Shown: positions 1 through 8,284 of the stretch, in pieces
Layout of the letters: each line of letters opens with the position of its first letter
How positions within the stretch are numbered: position 1 is the first letter of the stretch
NCBI RefSeq assembly: GCF_016792905.1
Contig: NZ_JAEULP010000069.1
Coordinates: 1-64,000, forward strand
Source of the DNA: Tabrizicola sp.
GTDB taxonomy: Bacteria; Pseudomonadota; Alphaproteobacteria; Rhodobacterales; Rhodobacteraceae
Reading direction: 5' to 3'
Length of the DNA stretch: 64,000 nucleotides
Notes under the pieces: generated by a model
The model's database searches: none
What the model saw: the letters and a program-made list of their open reading frames with translations, nothing else
What the model was told of the DNA's origin: nothing
Translations under genes and position numbers: made by a program

Positions 1-247
1 GGGGGGTGGGGAAGCTGGTGGCCGCGCCGTCCATCTCGATCCGGCCGGTGGTGGGCTGGTGCACGCCCGAGAGGATGAGGATCAGCGTCGACTTGCCCGC
101 GCCGTTGTCGCCCAACAGGCAGAGCACCTCGCCCGCCCGGACTTCGAGGGTGATGTCGTGCAGCACGTCGATCGGGCCGAAGCTCTTGTTCACGCCCCGC
201 AGGGCAAGGATCGGGGCCGCGCCGGACCCGTTCAGATGGCTGGTCAT
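1..247 (-). CDS. Sugar ABC transporter ATP-binding protein (partial, C-terminus outside window)
   Basis: Only the first 82 codons are visible; the gene runs off the left edge. It begins at the ATG at 247, overlapping the permease stop as ATGA. The visible part is a typical nucleotide-binding domain start, with Walker [10 protein letters not shown] at residues 46-54. The sequence after it (TTGRIEMDG) fits RbsA/XylG-type ATPases of the CUT2 sugar family, which normally have two tandem NBDs in about 500 residues; the second cannot be seen here. Together with the permease and binding protein upstream in the operon it would energise sugar import across the inner membrane. The family is secure; the substrate is not known. 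Confidence 0.9.
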   Translation of the reverse strand, partial: MTSHLNGSGAAPILALRGVNKSFGPIDVLHDITLEVRAGEVLCLLGDNGAGKSTLILILSGVHQPTTGRIEMDGAATSFPTP

Positions 248-1254
248 GCCGTTGCTCCCTTCTTCTTCGTCGTCGCCGACAGGGCCATCTTGCGGAACGT
301 GTTGTTCATCAGGACAGCCACCAGAAGCATCACCCCGATGATCAGCGACGACAGGTTGCGGTCGAAGTCGGTGAAATAGATGCCCTGGTTGACGATGGCG
401 AAGGTGATCGTGCCGAAGAAGATGCCGACCACGCTTCCGAACCCTCCGGTCAGCAGCACGCCCCCGACCACGACCGAAATGATGGTGTTGAAGATATAGC
501 TCTGTCCTGCCGAAACCTGCGCCGAGTTGAACAGCAGCGTCTGGCACATGCCGACGAAGGCCGCAGAGACAGACGACAGAACGAAGAGACCAATGGTCAG
601 CCGGTCGGTCGGGATCCCGGCATTGCGCGCCGAGCTCTTGTCGCCGCCAAGGGCGTAGACCCAGTTCCCCCAGGGGCTGATGTGCAGGAAATAGAAGAAG
701 GCGGCGGTGAAGAGCAGCCACCAGACCACCAGCACCTGATAGGTGCCGCCGATGAAACTCCCGAACAGCGCCTTGGCCCAGGGCTCGATGTTCGGCATCG
801 AGACCGAGGTGGAATTGGTCAGGATGATGGACAGGAACAGGACCAGCCCGGCGATGGCGAAAAGCGTGCCCATGGTGACGATCAGCGAGGGCACGTTGGT
901 CCTGACCACGATGATCCCGTTGATCAGCCCGACCAGCAGCCCGAAGCCCAGCGTCACCACGATGCCGACGATCATCGGCAGCCCGTAGTAGCCCGAGACG
1001 ATGGCGACGGTCATCGAGGCCGCCGGAACCATCGCGCCGATCGAGATGTCAAGTTCTCCGGCGATCATCAGGAAGCCCACCGGAACCGCGATGATGCCAA
1101 GGTTCGCCGCGACGTTCAGCCATGAGGCCACGCCCTGCGGCGACAGGAACAGGATGCCGCCGAAGATGGTGAAGAAGATGGCAACGAAGACCATGCCCAG
1201 AAACGCGCCCGCCTCGGGGCGACGCATCAGGCTTTGCAGTGACAGGTTTCCCAT
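244..1254 (-). CDS. Sugar ABC transporter permease, RbsC type
   Basis: 336 residues, very hydrophobic, with about eight to ten predicted membrane spans. Features of the BPD_transp_2 family include a conserved LDISIGAMV stretch around residues 68-76 and a glycine-rich C-terminal half ([15 protein letters not shown]). In this family a single permease forms a homodimer with the two-domain ATPase and the periplasmic binding protein. The start at 1254 gives a usual family length; the stop overlaps the ATPase start by ATGA, so the two are translationally coupled. The binding protein lies 70 bases upstream in the same transcription unit. Ribose, xylose or another sugar or polyol is possible; the sequence does not decide. 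Confidence 0.93.
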   Translation of the reverse strand: MGNLSLQSLMRRPEAGAFLGMVFVAIFFTIFGGILFLSPQGVASWLNVAANLGIIAVPVGFLMIAGELDISIGAMVPAASMTVAIVSGYYGLPMIVGIVVTLGFGLLVGLINGIIVVRTNVPSLIVTMGTLFAIAGLVLFLSIILTNSTSVSMPNIEPWAKALFGSFIGGTYQVLVVWWLLFTAAFFYFLHISPWGNWVYALGGDKSSARNAGIPTDRLTIGLFVLSSVSAAFVGMCQTLLFNSAQVSAGQSYIFNTIISVVVGGVLLTGGFGSVVGIFFGTITFAIVNQGIYFTDFDRNLSSLIIGVMLLVAVLMNNTFRKMALSATTKKKGATA

Positions 1255-1324
1255 GGCGGCCCCCTTCGGTGCTTTGGGTCAGAGGAATGGGCCGGCCCGC
1301 CGGGTGGCAGGCTGGCCCGATGGA

Positions 1325-2290
1325 TCAGCGCGTGCCCGCCGCCACGCCCGCAAGGGCGGCGTCGATGTTCGAGGCGTCGACGATGGCCGGACCGGTCAGC
1401 ACCGGATCGGTGGCAATGTCGGTGCCCCAATCGATGGTCGCGGCCAGCATGGTCACGGCCAGGAACGATTGCAGATAGGGCTGCTGGTCAATGGCCATGA
1501 GCTGCTTGCCGGTCTTGATCCGGTCCAGGATCGAGGCGCTGAGATCGGTGGAACCCAGCTTGACCTTGTCGCCCACGCCCGCCTGTTCGATGGCCAGCGC
1601 GGCGGAATCGGTGACAGCGGCGGCCAGGGTGAAGACGGCGTCGATGGACGGGTCTTTCAGAAGCTCGGCCTTGATCGCCTCGGCAGTACCTGCGGCGTTG
1701 CCGTCAAGGTTGGCGGGCAGGGGCAGGCGGACGATCTCGGCGCCGTTGGCCTTGGCGCCTTCCTCAAGCCCGTTGCAGCGGGTTTCCAGGTTTACCGCGC
1801 CCGGCACCTGGATGACGCAGAGCATCTTCTTCGATCCGGCCTTGGCCAGGTATTCACCGCCCCGGACGCCCGCCAGCTTTTCGTCGGTGCCGAAGTAGTT
1901 GAAGGCGCCGATCTTGTCCTTGTCACCCTCGCCGCCGATGGTGTTGTAGAGCATGATCTTGATCCCGGCCTTGGCGGCCTCTTCCAGCGCAGGAACCTGG
2001 GCTTCCGGCACCCAGATCGGGATCGCAATGCCATCGACGCCCTGGCTGACCGCGGTGTTGATCAAGCCGACGAGGTCGGGGCCGAAGTTGTCATAGTTCG
2101 GCACGGTCAGGTAGGTGACGGTGCCGCCGTTCGCCTGGACGACCAGCGCCGCGTCATCGACACCCTTCTTGATCTTGTTGAAGAAGGCGTCCTGCGCCGA
2201 ACCTGCGATGACGGCAAGATCGGCGGCAGAGGCTCCGGTCGCAACCAGTGCCGAGGTGGCCAGTGCCAGGCCAAGGGTCTTCAGTTTCAT
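1325..2290 (-). CDS. Sugar ABC transporter substrate-binding protein (periplasmic)
   Basis: 321 residues with a clear Sec signal peptide (MKLKTLGLALATSALVATGASA, cleavage near residue 22). The mature part has the alternating alpha/beta pattern of Peripla_BP_4 (ribose/galactose-type) proteins, starting LAVIAGSAQDAFF and containing VDGIAIPIW near residue 90. It would capture the sugar in the periplasm and hand it to the RbsC-type permease encoded next. The position between a membrane desaturase-like gene and the transporter genes suggests one minus-strand operon running from 3413 to below 1. A tight hairpin lies about 50 bases before the ATG. The ligand is unknown. Confidence 0.93.
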   Translation of the reverse strand: MKLKTLGLALATSALVATGASAADLAVIAGSAQDAFFNKIKKGVDDAALVVQANGGTVTYLTVPNYDNFGPDLVGLINTAVSQGVDGIAIPIWVPEAQVPALEEAAKAGIKIMLYNTIGGEGDKDKIGAFNYFGTDEKLAGVRGGEYLAKAGSKKMLCVIQVPGAVNLETRCNGLEEGAKANGAEIVRLPLPANLDGNAAGTAEAIKAELLKDPSIDAVFTLAAAVTDSAALAIEQAGVGDKVKLGSTDLSASILDRIKTGKQLMAIDQQPYLQSFLAVTMLAATIDWGTDIATDPVLTGPAIVDASNIDAALAGVAAGTR

Positions 2291-2337
2291 GGGGTTACTC
2301 CTCCTGTTGTCCGCCTTTTGGCGGGTCCCATGGTGTG

Positions 2338-2353
2338 TGGCACCAAGGTGCCA
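2338..2353. promoter_or_regulatory. 16-base inverted repeat ahead of the sugar-binding protein
   Basis: TGGCACC-AA-GGTGCCA has perfect 7-base arms and lies 48 bases upstream of the binding-protein ATG, in the 103-base gap after the desaturase-like gene. It could be a LacI-type operator for an internal promoter or an mRNA hairpin that sets the level of the binding protein. No U-tract follows on the minus strand, so it does not look like a normal terminator. Confidence 0.35.
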
Positions 2354-2393
2354 TTGGCCGACGCGACCGGCTTCGGGCCGCGCCGGAAATCGG

Positions 2394-3413
2394 TCAGTTC
2401 GGGATGTTCCCGGCCTTGGCGTTCAGCCGGGCCTTCTTTTTCGCGAACCGCGCCTGCATCGCCGCGTCGCCGTCCTTGGTCCCGTCGTGCCAGGTGCCGA
2501 AGAGCCGGTCGAAGGGCATCAGCCCGTCCGAGTAGTTCACCTCGAAATACTTGTGGTGCAGGTAGTGGGCGTAGGCCTGCGTTTTGAAACCGCTGTCCTC
2601 GCCGGTCTCTATCTTGTCAAAGCCGATATGGCCGACGACCGCGCCCGTCCCGGTGACTTGCAGATGGTACAGGACCAGCAGGGGGTGCGAGGGCAGGACC
2701 AGATGGATCAGCACGTCGGACCAGTACAGGAGATGCTCGACCGGATGCATCGACAGGCTCGACCAGGGCGAGGGGTTGACCGAGTTGTGGTGGACCGAAT
2801 GCACCCATTTGTAGAGCGGGCCCTGATGGATCAACCAGTGGATGCAGAAGAAATGCGTCTCGTGGATCATCGGGACGGCAAGACCAAGCAGGACCAGCGC
2901 CCAGGGGTGGGCCTCAAAGGTGGTCCAGGGACCCCAGCCGATGGCCCAAAGGTGCAGCATGACCACCTCATAGGCCGTCCAGATCGGGACGCCGGTGCCG
3001 AAGCTGCGTAGGATGTTGTCGAGGTTCTGGCTGCCGAACCAGAACACGTCCGACTTCCTGTCCGCCGGGAACAGGCCGTTGAACTTGAAACGGTTGCCCT
3101 GCGCCCGCTTGACATAGAGCCGAAGCTCCAGCGCGCCGTAGAGGACGAAGACAATGGCGGCGTTGCGGATCAGAAGGTAGGCGATCCAGTGCCAGTCATA
3201 GACGGCCAGCGTCTCTTTCGCCGGGGTGGCGTAGAACCACAGGACCGCGCCGAAGGCGAGGAACAGCAGGTTCCACGGCAGGAAGTAGCTGGGGATCCAG
3301 CTGATCAGCTTCAGCGGTCGCGGTGGCCAGACAAACAGCGGTGCGCCCTCCAGCCTGCCGTTCGGGCTGAAATCCCCGCGCTTGTTCCGTGTTCCGAACT
3401 TCAGATCATCCAT
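2394..3413 (-). CDS. Sterol desaturase / fatty acid hydroxylase superfamily membrane protein
   Basis: 339 residues from the ATG at 3413 (MDDLKFGTRN). The frame is open further upstream, but that extension reads as promoter DNA and lacks family features. There are four or so membrane spans. The eight-histidine di-iron signature is present: HETHFFCIH at about 184-192, HSVHH at 205-209 and HYLHH at 283-287. Members hydroxylate or desaturate sterols, fatty acids, carotenoids or other lipids with O2. Here it heads a minus-strand run with a ribose-type sugar transporter and faces a LacI regulator across 250 bases, which is an unexpected context for a lipid enzyme. The substrate cannot be deduced. 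Confidence 0.88.
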   Translation of the reverse strand: MDDLKFGTRNKRGDFSPNGRLEGAPLFVWPPRPLKLISWIPSYFLPWNLLFLAFGAVLWFYATPAKETLAVYDWHWIAYLLIRNAAIVFVLYGALELRLYVKRAQGNRFKFNGLFPADRKSDVFWFGSQNLDNILRSFGTGVPIWTAYEVVMLHLWAIGWGPWTTFEAHPWALVLLGLAVPMIHETHFFCIHWLIHQGPLYKWVHSVHHNSVNPSPWSSLSMHPVEHLLYWSDVLIHLVLPSHPLLVLYHLQVTGTGAVVGHIGFDKIETGEDSGFKTQAYAHYLHHKYFEVNYSDGLMPFDRLFGTWHDGTKDGDAAMQARFAKKKARLNAKAGNIPN

Positions 3414-3591
3414 GGTTCTTCGGCCTTGCGGGCCGCCCTTGTTTCTGCCGGTCGACAGGGGTGGGCATGACAGGACAGTCCCGCAGAACCTGATGGCTCT
3501 GCGACTGCGGCCTTCGCTGCCCGGAAGGGGTGGCGTCCGACGTGTTCCTGATGGCCTCCCGGGTCTCCCGAACCCTGGGTCAGAGTCATAG

Positions 3592-3623
3592 CAACGCTTG
3601 ACAAAATGTCGCATGCAGCGTTG
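3592..3623. promoter_or_regulatory. Candidate LacI operator/promoter in the divergent region
   Basis: The 250-base gap between the divergent desaturase-like and lacI genes holds CAACGCT (3592-3598) and AGCGTTG (3617-3623), a perfect 7-base inverted repeat with an 18-base spacer. Inside it is GACA-AAA-TGTC, and TTGACA at 3598-3603 could be a -35 element reading toward lacI. The arrangement fits auto- and cross-regulation by the adjacent LacI protein. This is pattern evidence only. Confidence 0.35.
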
Positions 3624-3663
3624 ATTGAAATCCATCACGGCCTCTCCGGGCACCTGCAACTCC

Positions 3664-4728
3664 ATGAAAAACCCGCAAAAGAAACCCGCATCGAAGATCA
3701 CGATGTCCGACGTGGCCGCACTTGCCGGGGTTGGCAGCGCCACGGTGGACCGTGTGCTGAACGAGCGCGGCAATGTCAGCGATGACGTCCGCAAGCGCGT
3801 GCTTGCCGCCGCGCGCGAGCTGGGCTTGCGCCGCATCCTGCCGTCGTCGCATCACCGCCACGTCCGGGTGAACGTGATCCTGGCGCGGCCCGAACGCCCG
3901 CTGATCACCCGGATGGCGAATGAATTCCGCCGCCAGTCGCTGCGGCTGGACCGCACCATCTCGATCCACCGCACGCTTCTGAAGTACGAAAGCCCCGAGG
4001 CGATTTCCGAGGCGATGGGACGCGGCGGGTTCGACGCCATCATCGTGGATGCCCCTGACCATCCGCTGGTGCATGCCACCATCCGCGAGCTTGCCGCGCA
4101 GGGCCGTCCGGTCGTGACCATCATCTCCGACGTGCCGGAAACCGAACGGCTCGCCTATGCCGGGATCGACCACCACAAGGCCGGGCGCTCTGCTGCTTTC
4201 TTCATGGGACGTATGACCCCCGCCGCAAGCCGACCCGGCAAGGTCGTCGTCCTGTGCCACCATATCGGCTTTCAGGCCCATGCCGAGCGCATCCGGGGCC
4301 TGACCGACCAGCTGCTGGCCGCGGCCCCGCATCTGGAGCTGGCCGAGATCGTCCGGGGCGGCGACGATCCGCATGTGTCCGAGATGAAGCTCAAGGACGC
4401 CTTCCGCCGCCACCCCGAAACGACCGGCATCTACAATGCGGGCGCTGGCAACCGGGGCGTGGTGGCGGCGATGCGCGCGGGCATCCTGCCGCGCCCGCCG
4501 ATCTTTATCGGCCATGAACTGACCGCCTTCACCTGGGCCAGCCTGCGTGACGGCTCGATGACGCTGACCATCGACCAGAGCCCGGAACTTCAGGTGCAGC
4601 ACGCGCTGGAAGTGCTGATGAGCCACTTCGGCTTCGAAAGCGCCGGACATGCCGAGCCGCCCTATGTCTCGACTGTGCCGTTCGTGATCTACGGGCCGCA
4701 AAACCTGCCCGACCAACAGCCCGCCTGA
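3664..4728 (+). CDS. LacI-family transcriptional regulator
   Basis: 354 residues from the ATG at 3664; a TTG at 3625 would add 13 residues but overlaps the putative operator. The N-terminus carries a LacI helix-turn-helix (TMSDVAALAGVGSATVDRVLN) followed by a hinge helix, then a periplasmic-binding-protein-like effector domain (for example YAGIDHHKAGRSAAFFMGR). Such proteins repress or activate sugar-uptake operons in response to a sugar ligand. It is divergent from the desaturase/sugar transporter run and is followed after 73 bases by an aldo/keto reductase, so it probably controls both sides. The inducer is unknown but is likely the transported sugar or a derivative. Confidence 0.92.
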   Translation: MKNPQKKPASKITMSDVAALAGVGSATVDRVLNERGNVSDDVRKRVLAAARELGLRRILPSSHHRHVRVNVILARPERPLITRMANEFRRQSLRLDRTISIHRTLLKYESPEAISEAMGRGGFDAIIVDAPDHPLVHATIRELAAQGRPVVTIISDVPETERLAYAGIDHHKAGRSAAFFMGRMTPAASRPGKVVVLCHHIGFQAHAERIRGLTDQLLAAAPHLELAEIVRGGDDPHVSEMKLKDAFRRHPETTGIYNAGAGNRGVVAAMRAGILPRPPIFIGHELTAFTWASLRDGSMTLTIDQSPELQVQHALEVLMSHFGFESAGHAEPPYVSTVPFVIYGPQNLPDQQPA

Positions 4729-4801
4729 TCGAAACCCATCACCGCCGCGCTTTGGTCCAATCCCCTCTGCACCGTATTCCCTGCGCCATAGGGAGCGCGC
4801 C

Positions 4802-5776
4802 ATGCAGTATCGGGACTTTGGACGGACGGGCTGGAAGGTGTCCGAGATCGGCTTCGGCGCCTGGCAGATCGGCGGGCAATGGGGCAGGGTGGACGACGCC
4901 GCCTCGATCCGCACCCTGCTGCATGCGTTCGACAAGGGCATCAACTTCGTCGACACTGCCGAGCTTTACGGCGCAGGCCATTCCGAGACAGTGATCGGCC
5001 AGGCCCTGCGGCAGTGGCGCGGCGACAAAGTCTACGTCGCGACCAAGGCGCAGCCGACGGTCTGGCCCGCCCCCGATGATCCTGCTCCGCCAGTGCGGGG
5101 CCGGTTCCCCGACTGGCATCTCCGCGCGAATGTCGAGGCCTCGCTGCGAAGGCTGGGGGTGGAGCGGATCGACCTCTATCAGCTGCATTCCTGGGGCCCG
5201 CGCGGCCATGTCGAGCTCGATTGGCTGGAAACCCTCAACGACCTACGGACCGAGGGCAAGATCGACCAGATCGGCATCAGCTTGCGTGACAACCAGCCGG
5301 GCGAAGGTGTGGCGGCCGCACGGTTGGGGCTGGTGGCCAGCCAGCATGTGATCTTCAACCTCTTTGAACAGCCCCCGCGCGACGCACTGTTCCCGGCGGC
5401 GAAAGCGAGCGGCACCGCGATCATCGCCCGCGTGCCGCTCGATTCCGGCTCGCTGGTCGGGACCTGGACCGAGGGCAGCTATACCGCGTTCGAAGCCGGC
5501 AGCCAGCCGCACCAGATGTTCAGGGGCGACCGTTTCGATCAGACCCTGCGGCGGGTCGAGGCGCTGAAGGCCGACGTGGCACCCTTCTACCCCTCGCTCG
5601 CCGAGGCCGCGATGCGCTTTGTGCTTGCCCATGACGCAGTCAGCCTGCTGATCCCGGGCATGCAGACGCCCGAGGAGGTGGACATGAACATCCGCTACAG
5701 CGACGGTGCAGCATTCCCGAAGGCCTTGATGGACCGCGTGCCGCACCACGCCTGGGTAAGGAACTTCTACCGATGA
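4802..5776 (+). CDS. Aldo/keto reductase
   Basis: 324 residues, usual length. It is an NAD(P)H-dependent TIM-barrel oxidoreductase of the soluble aldehyde/ketone-reducing family. The catalytic tetrad can be read: D51 and Y56 in the NFVDTAELYG segment, K82 in YVATKAQ and H129 in LYQLHS. The last third has the usual cofactor-binding pattern ending near VSLLIPGMQTPEEV. It follows lacI and overlaps the next gene by ATGA, so the two are co-translated. In this sugar-transport context it may oxidise or reduce the imported sugar; related proteins act as L-fucose/galactose-type dehydrogenases, but the substrate here is a guess. Confidence 0.9.
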   Translation: MQYRDFGRTGWKVSEIGFGAWQIGGQWGRVDDAASIRTLLHAFDKGINFVDTAELYGAGHSETVIGQALRQWRGDKVYVATKAQPTVWPAPDDPAPPVRGRFPDWHLRANVEASLRRLGVERIDLYQLHSWGPRGHVELDWLETLNDLRTEGKIDQIGISLRDNQPGEGVAAARLGLVASQHVIFNLFEQPPRDALFPAAKASGTAIIARVPLDSGSLVGTWTEGSYTAFEAGSQPHQMFRGDRFDQTLRRVEALKADVAPFYPSLAEAAMRFVLAHDAVSLLIPGMQTPEEVDMNIRYSDGAAFPKALMDRVPHHAWVRNFYR

Positions 5777-6459
5777 TCCGGCAGATCGAACGCCTGCGCC
5801 CGCACCAGATCGAGACCGTGCTGGCCGAACGGTCGCTGATCTACCTGCCCCTCGGCACGATCGAGTGGCACTGCCATCACCTTCCGGTCGGGCTTGACGC
5901 CCTGACGGCCCACGGTCTGTGTCTGCGCGCGGCCGAACGAACCGGTGGGCTGGTGTGGCCGGCGCTTTACTACGGCACCGGCGGCGACCATGGGGACTTC
6001 CCATGGACCGTGATGATGCCGGACACCGCCGAAATCGAGACCCTGCTGACATTCACCCTGCGCCGCCTTTGCGATCTTGGTGTGAAAGAGGCTGTCCTGT
6101 TCTCCGGGCATTTTGCCGATACCCAGTTGGAGATGATCGACCGGATCGCGGAGAACTGGAATGCAATGGGTCGGCAACCGTCCGCGAAGGCGCTGGCGGT
6201 CAATGGAGCGAGCGTCCCAGACTTCCCGCCCGATCACGCCGGACCGTTTGAAACCACCCTTGTTGATGGCGTGGAGCCTGGACTCTCGGACCTTGGCCGG
6301 TTGTCGACGGATTCCGATCTTGCCCCCCGCTTCCACCCTGGCTCACCGCTATGGGGCATCGTTGGCGCAGACCCGCGGCAAGCGGCGGTCATGGAACCGG
6401 CATCGCTGGTCCAGGTGATCACCGACTGGGTGGAACGTGAAGTCGGCGTGCGAGGCTAG
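5773..6459 (+). CDS. Creatininase-family metal-dependent hydrolase
   Basis: 228 residues. The N-terminal metal site of the family is present with the right spacing: E31, H33 and D42 in GTIEWHCHHLPVGLD, then GGDHGDFPW near 70-78 and the loop SGHFADTQ near 111-118. In creatininase the last loop gives a His and a Glu ligand; here H113 is kept but the position two residues later is alanine, with an aspartate next to it, so the metal site may differ. The family includes creatinine amidohydrolase, formamide hydrolases and enzymes that open cyclic amides or lactones. Coupled by ATGA to the aldo/keto reductase, it could open a lactone made by that enzyme; this is inference. Confidence 0.82.
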   Translation: MIRQIERLRPHQIETVLAERSLIYLPLGTIEWHCHHLPVGLDALTAHGLCLRAAERTGGLVWPALYYGTGGDHGDFPWTVMMPDTAEIETLLTFTLRRLCDLGVKEAVLFSGHFADTQLEMIDRIAENWNAMGRQPSAKALAVNGASVPDFPPDHAGPFETTLVDGVEPGLSDLGRLSTDSDLAPRFHPGSPLWGIVGADPRQAAVMEPASLVQVITDWVEREVGVRG

Positions 6460-6480
6460 CGGACGGCGGGCGTCGCACGC
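6446..6480 (+). terminator. Possible terminator after the creatininase-family gene
   Basis: GCGTGCGA (6446-6453) and TCGCACGC (6473-6480) form a perfect 8-base inverted repeat around the stop codon, just before a 160-base convergent gap. No T-run follows, so this would be a non-canonical terminator. The rest of the gap to 6621 shows nothing else I can interpret. Confidence 0.3.
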
Positions 6481-6621
6481 GTTGAAACTGCGCCGCGATG
6501 CGCCTTGGGGATTGAGCGTCGCGTGGTCAATCACGCCCTCGGCCCTCCAGGCCGTGCCGGTCAGGAAGCAGAGCTTGCGACCGGGCCATGCGTCCGTTCC
6601 CCTCGTGAGGACCGCGGGGCC

Positions 6622-7422
6622 CTATGACCATACCTGGGTCGGATCGGGCAGAGGGATCGCGTCCAGAAGTTCGCGCGTGTAGGCAGCCTGAGGGTCCGTG
6701 AAGAGGTCGGCGGTGGGTCGGTCCTCGACGATCTCGCCCCGGAAGAGGACGATGGTCCTCTGGCAGAGACGCCGGATCACGCTGAGGTCGTGGCTGATGA
6801 AGGCAAGCGTCAGGCCCAGGTCTCGGACCAGTTGCTCCAGCAGGTTCAGCACCTGCGCCTGGGACGAGACGTCGAGCCCCGAAACGATCTCGTCCGCCAA
6901 AATGAAGTCGGGTTCCAGCGCGATGGCGCGGGCGATGCCGATGCGTTGGCGCTGGCCACCGGACAGCTCGTGCGGGTAGCGGGCGACGAAGCTGCGGGCC
7001 AGGCCGACCTGGTCCAGCGCGCGGGCCACGCGCTCGGGGATCGCGTCGAAACCGTGGAGGCGCAGCGGCTCGGCGATGATGGTGCCGACGCGGTGGCGCG
7101 GGTTCAAGGATGACATCGGGTCCTGGAAGATCATCTGGAACCGCCGCCGGAACGGGCGCAGATCACGCTCCGGCAGATGGGTGATGTCCGCCCCGTCGAA
7201 ATGGATCGCCCCACCCGAGGGTTCCAGTAGCCGCACCAGCGCCCGGCCGAGGGTGGATTTGCCGGAACCGGAGCCGCCTACGATGCCCACCACGGCGCCT
7301 TTCGGGATGGTGAAGGTCAGGTCACGCAGGATATCGATCTGCGGGGCGGCGCCCATGAGCGGCTTCGCGGTCATGTCGGAAAGCGACAGGCGCAGGTTCC
7401 GGACCGTGTAGAGATCAGCCAT
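6622..7422 (-). CDS. Peptide-type ABC transporter ATP-binding protein (DppF/OppF-like)
   Basis: 266 residues with all nucleotide-binding motifs: Walker A GGSGSGKST at 49-57, signature LSGGQRQR, and FILADEIVSGLD as Walker B region, then an H-loop histidine in FISHDLSV. It belongs to the dipeptide/oligopeptide/nickel family. It is the last gene of a minus-strand operon and overlaps the preceding ATPase by eight bases. The two ATPases would form a heterodimer under the two permeases. The family's frequent C-terminal oligopeptide/nickel signature extension is short here. The substrate may be a peptide or another oligomeric or amine compound. Confidence 0.92.
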   Translation of the reverse strand: MADLYTVRNLRLSLSDMTAKPLMGAAPQIDILRDLTFTIPKGAVVGIVGGSGSGKSTLGRALVRLLEPSGGAIHFDGADITHLPERDLRPFRRRFQMIFQDPMSSLNPRHRVGTIIAEPLRLHGFDAIPERVARALDQVGLARSFVARYPHELSGGQRQRIGIARAIALEPDFILADEIVSGLDVSSQAQVLNLLEQLVRDLGLTLAFISHDLSVIRRLCQRTIVLFRGEIVEDRPTADLFTDPQAAYTRELLDAIPLPDPTQVWS

Positions 7423-8284
7423 GCGCCTGGCCCCTGTCGAAAGCGGCCACCTCGGCCTGGACGGTGGCGATCACCACCTCGGGTACCGGGGTCAGTCCGG
7501 CGGAGGGATCGGTGTATTTCGGCGTCGCGGCCAACAAGGCGGCGGAATAGGCATGGCGGGGCGCGGCGTAGAAATCGGCGACCGAGGTGTCCTCGACGAC
7601 CATCCCGGCGTAAAGCACCGAAAGCTTCTGGCAGACCTTGGACACGACCCCCAGGTCATGCGTCACGAACAGAAGCGCCGTGCCGTGGCGGGCCTGCATC
7701 CCCGCGATCAGCTTCAGGATCTGCTTCTGCACCGTCACGTCTAGCGCCGTGGTGGGTTCGTCGGCCACGATCAGCTTTGGTTCGGCGGCAAAGGCGCTGG
7801 CGATCAGGATGCGCTGGCGCATCCCGCCCGACAGCTCGTGCGGATAGGAGCGCAGCACCCGGTCTGGATCGGCAATCTGCACCTCGGCCAGCAGGTTGCG
7901 CGCGCGGGCGTCGGCATCGGCACGGGTCCAGCCCAGGATGTCGACCAGGCGATCGGTGATCTGCGGGCCGATCCGGTGGCTGGGGTTCAGCGCGGTCAGC
8001 GGGTCCTGCGGGATCAGCGCGGCCAAGGCACCGATCCTGCGGCGACGCTGGGCCTGGGGCAGGGTCAGGAGGTCAATGCCGTCCAGAAGGATTTCGCCCT
8101 CCGTCACCTCGACCGAGGGCGGCAGGATGCCAAGGACGGCCTTGCCGATCATCGACTTGCCCGCGCCGGATTCGCCGACCAGCCCGCGAACCTCGCCCGC
8201 GGCCACGTCCAGCGAGACGCGGCGGAGAAGAGGAGGGCCCTTCTTCAGGCGGACCGAAAGGTTGCGGATGGACAGGAAGCTCAT
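7415..8284 (-). CDS. Peptide-type ABC transporter ATP-binding protein (DppD/OppD-like)
   Basis: 289 residues from the ATG at 8284, chosen because it overlaps the stop of the upstream permease as ATGA; a longer open frame to 8383 lies inside the permease. Walker A GESGAGKS is at 37-44, signature LSGGMRQR near 145, Walker B region LIVADEPTTALD. The MRQR form of the signature is usual for the D subunit of dipeptide transporters. It works with the F-type subunit encoded just downstream (8-base overlap). Confidence 0.92.
   Translation of the reverse strand: MSFLSIRNLSVRLKKGPPLLRRVSLDVAAGEVRGLVGESGAGKSMIGKAVLGILPPSVEVTEGEILLDGIDLLTLPQAQRRRRIGALAALIPQDPLTALNPSHRIGPQITDRLVDILGWTRADADARARNLLAEVQIADPDRVLRSYPHELSGGMRQRILIASAFAAEPKLIVADEPTTALDVTVQKQILKLIAGMQARHGTALLFVTHDLGVVSKVCQKLSVLYAGMVVEDTSVADFYAAPRHAYSAALLAATPKYTDPSAGLTPVPEVVIATVQAEVAAFDRGQAHG

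Noticed and set aside
3625-3663. TTG start adding 13 residues to the LacI regulator
   Set aside because: The extension overlaps the likely operator/promoter and has no ribosome site; the ATG at 3664 begins close to the helix-turn-helix as usual.
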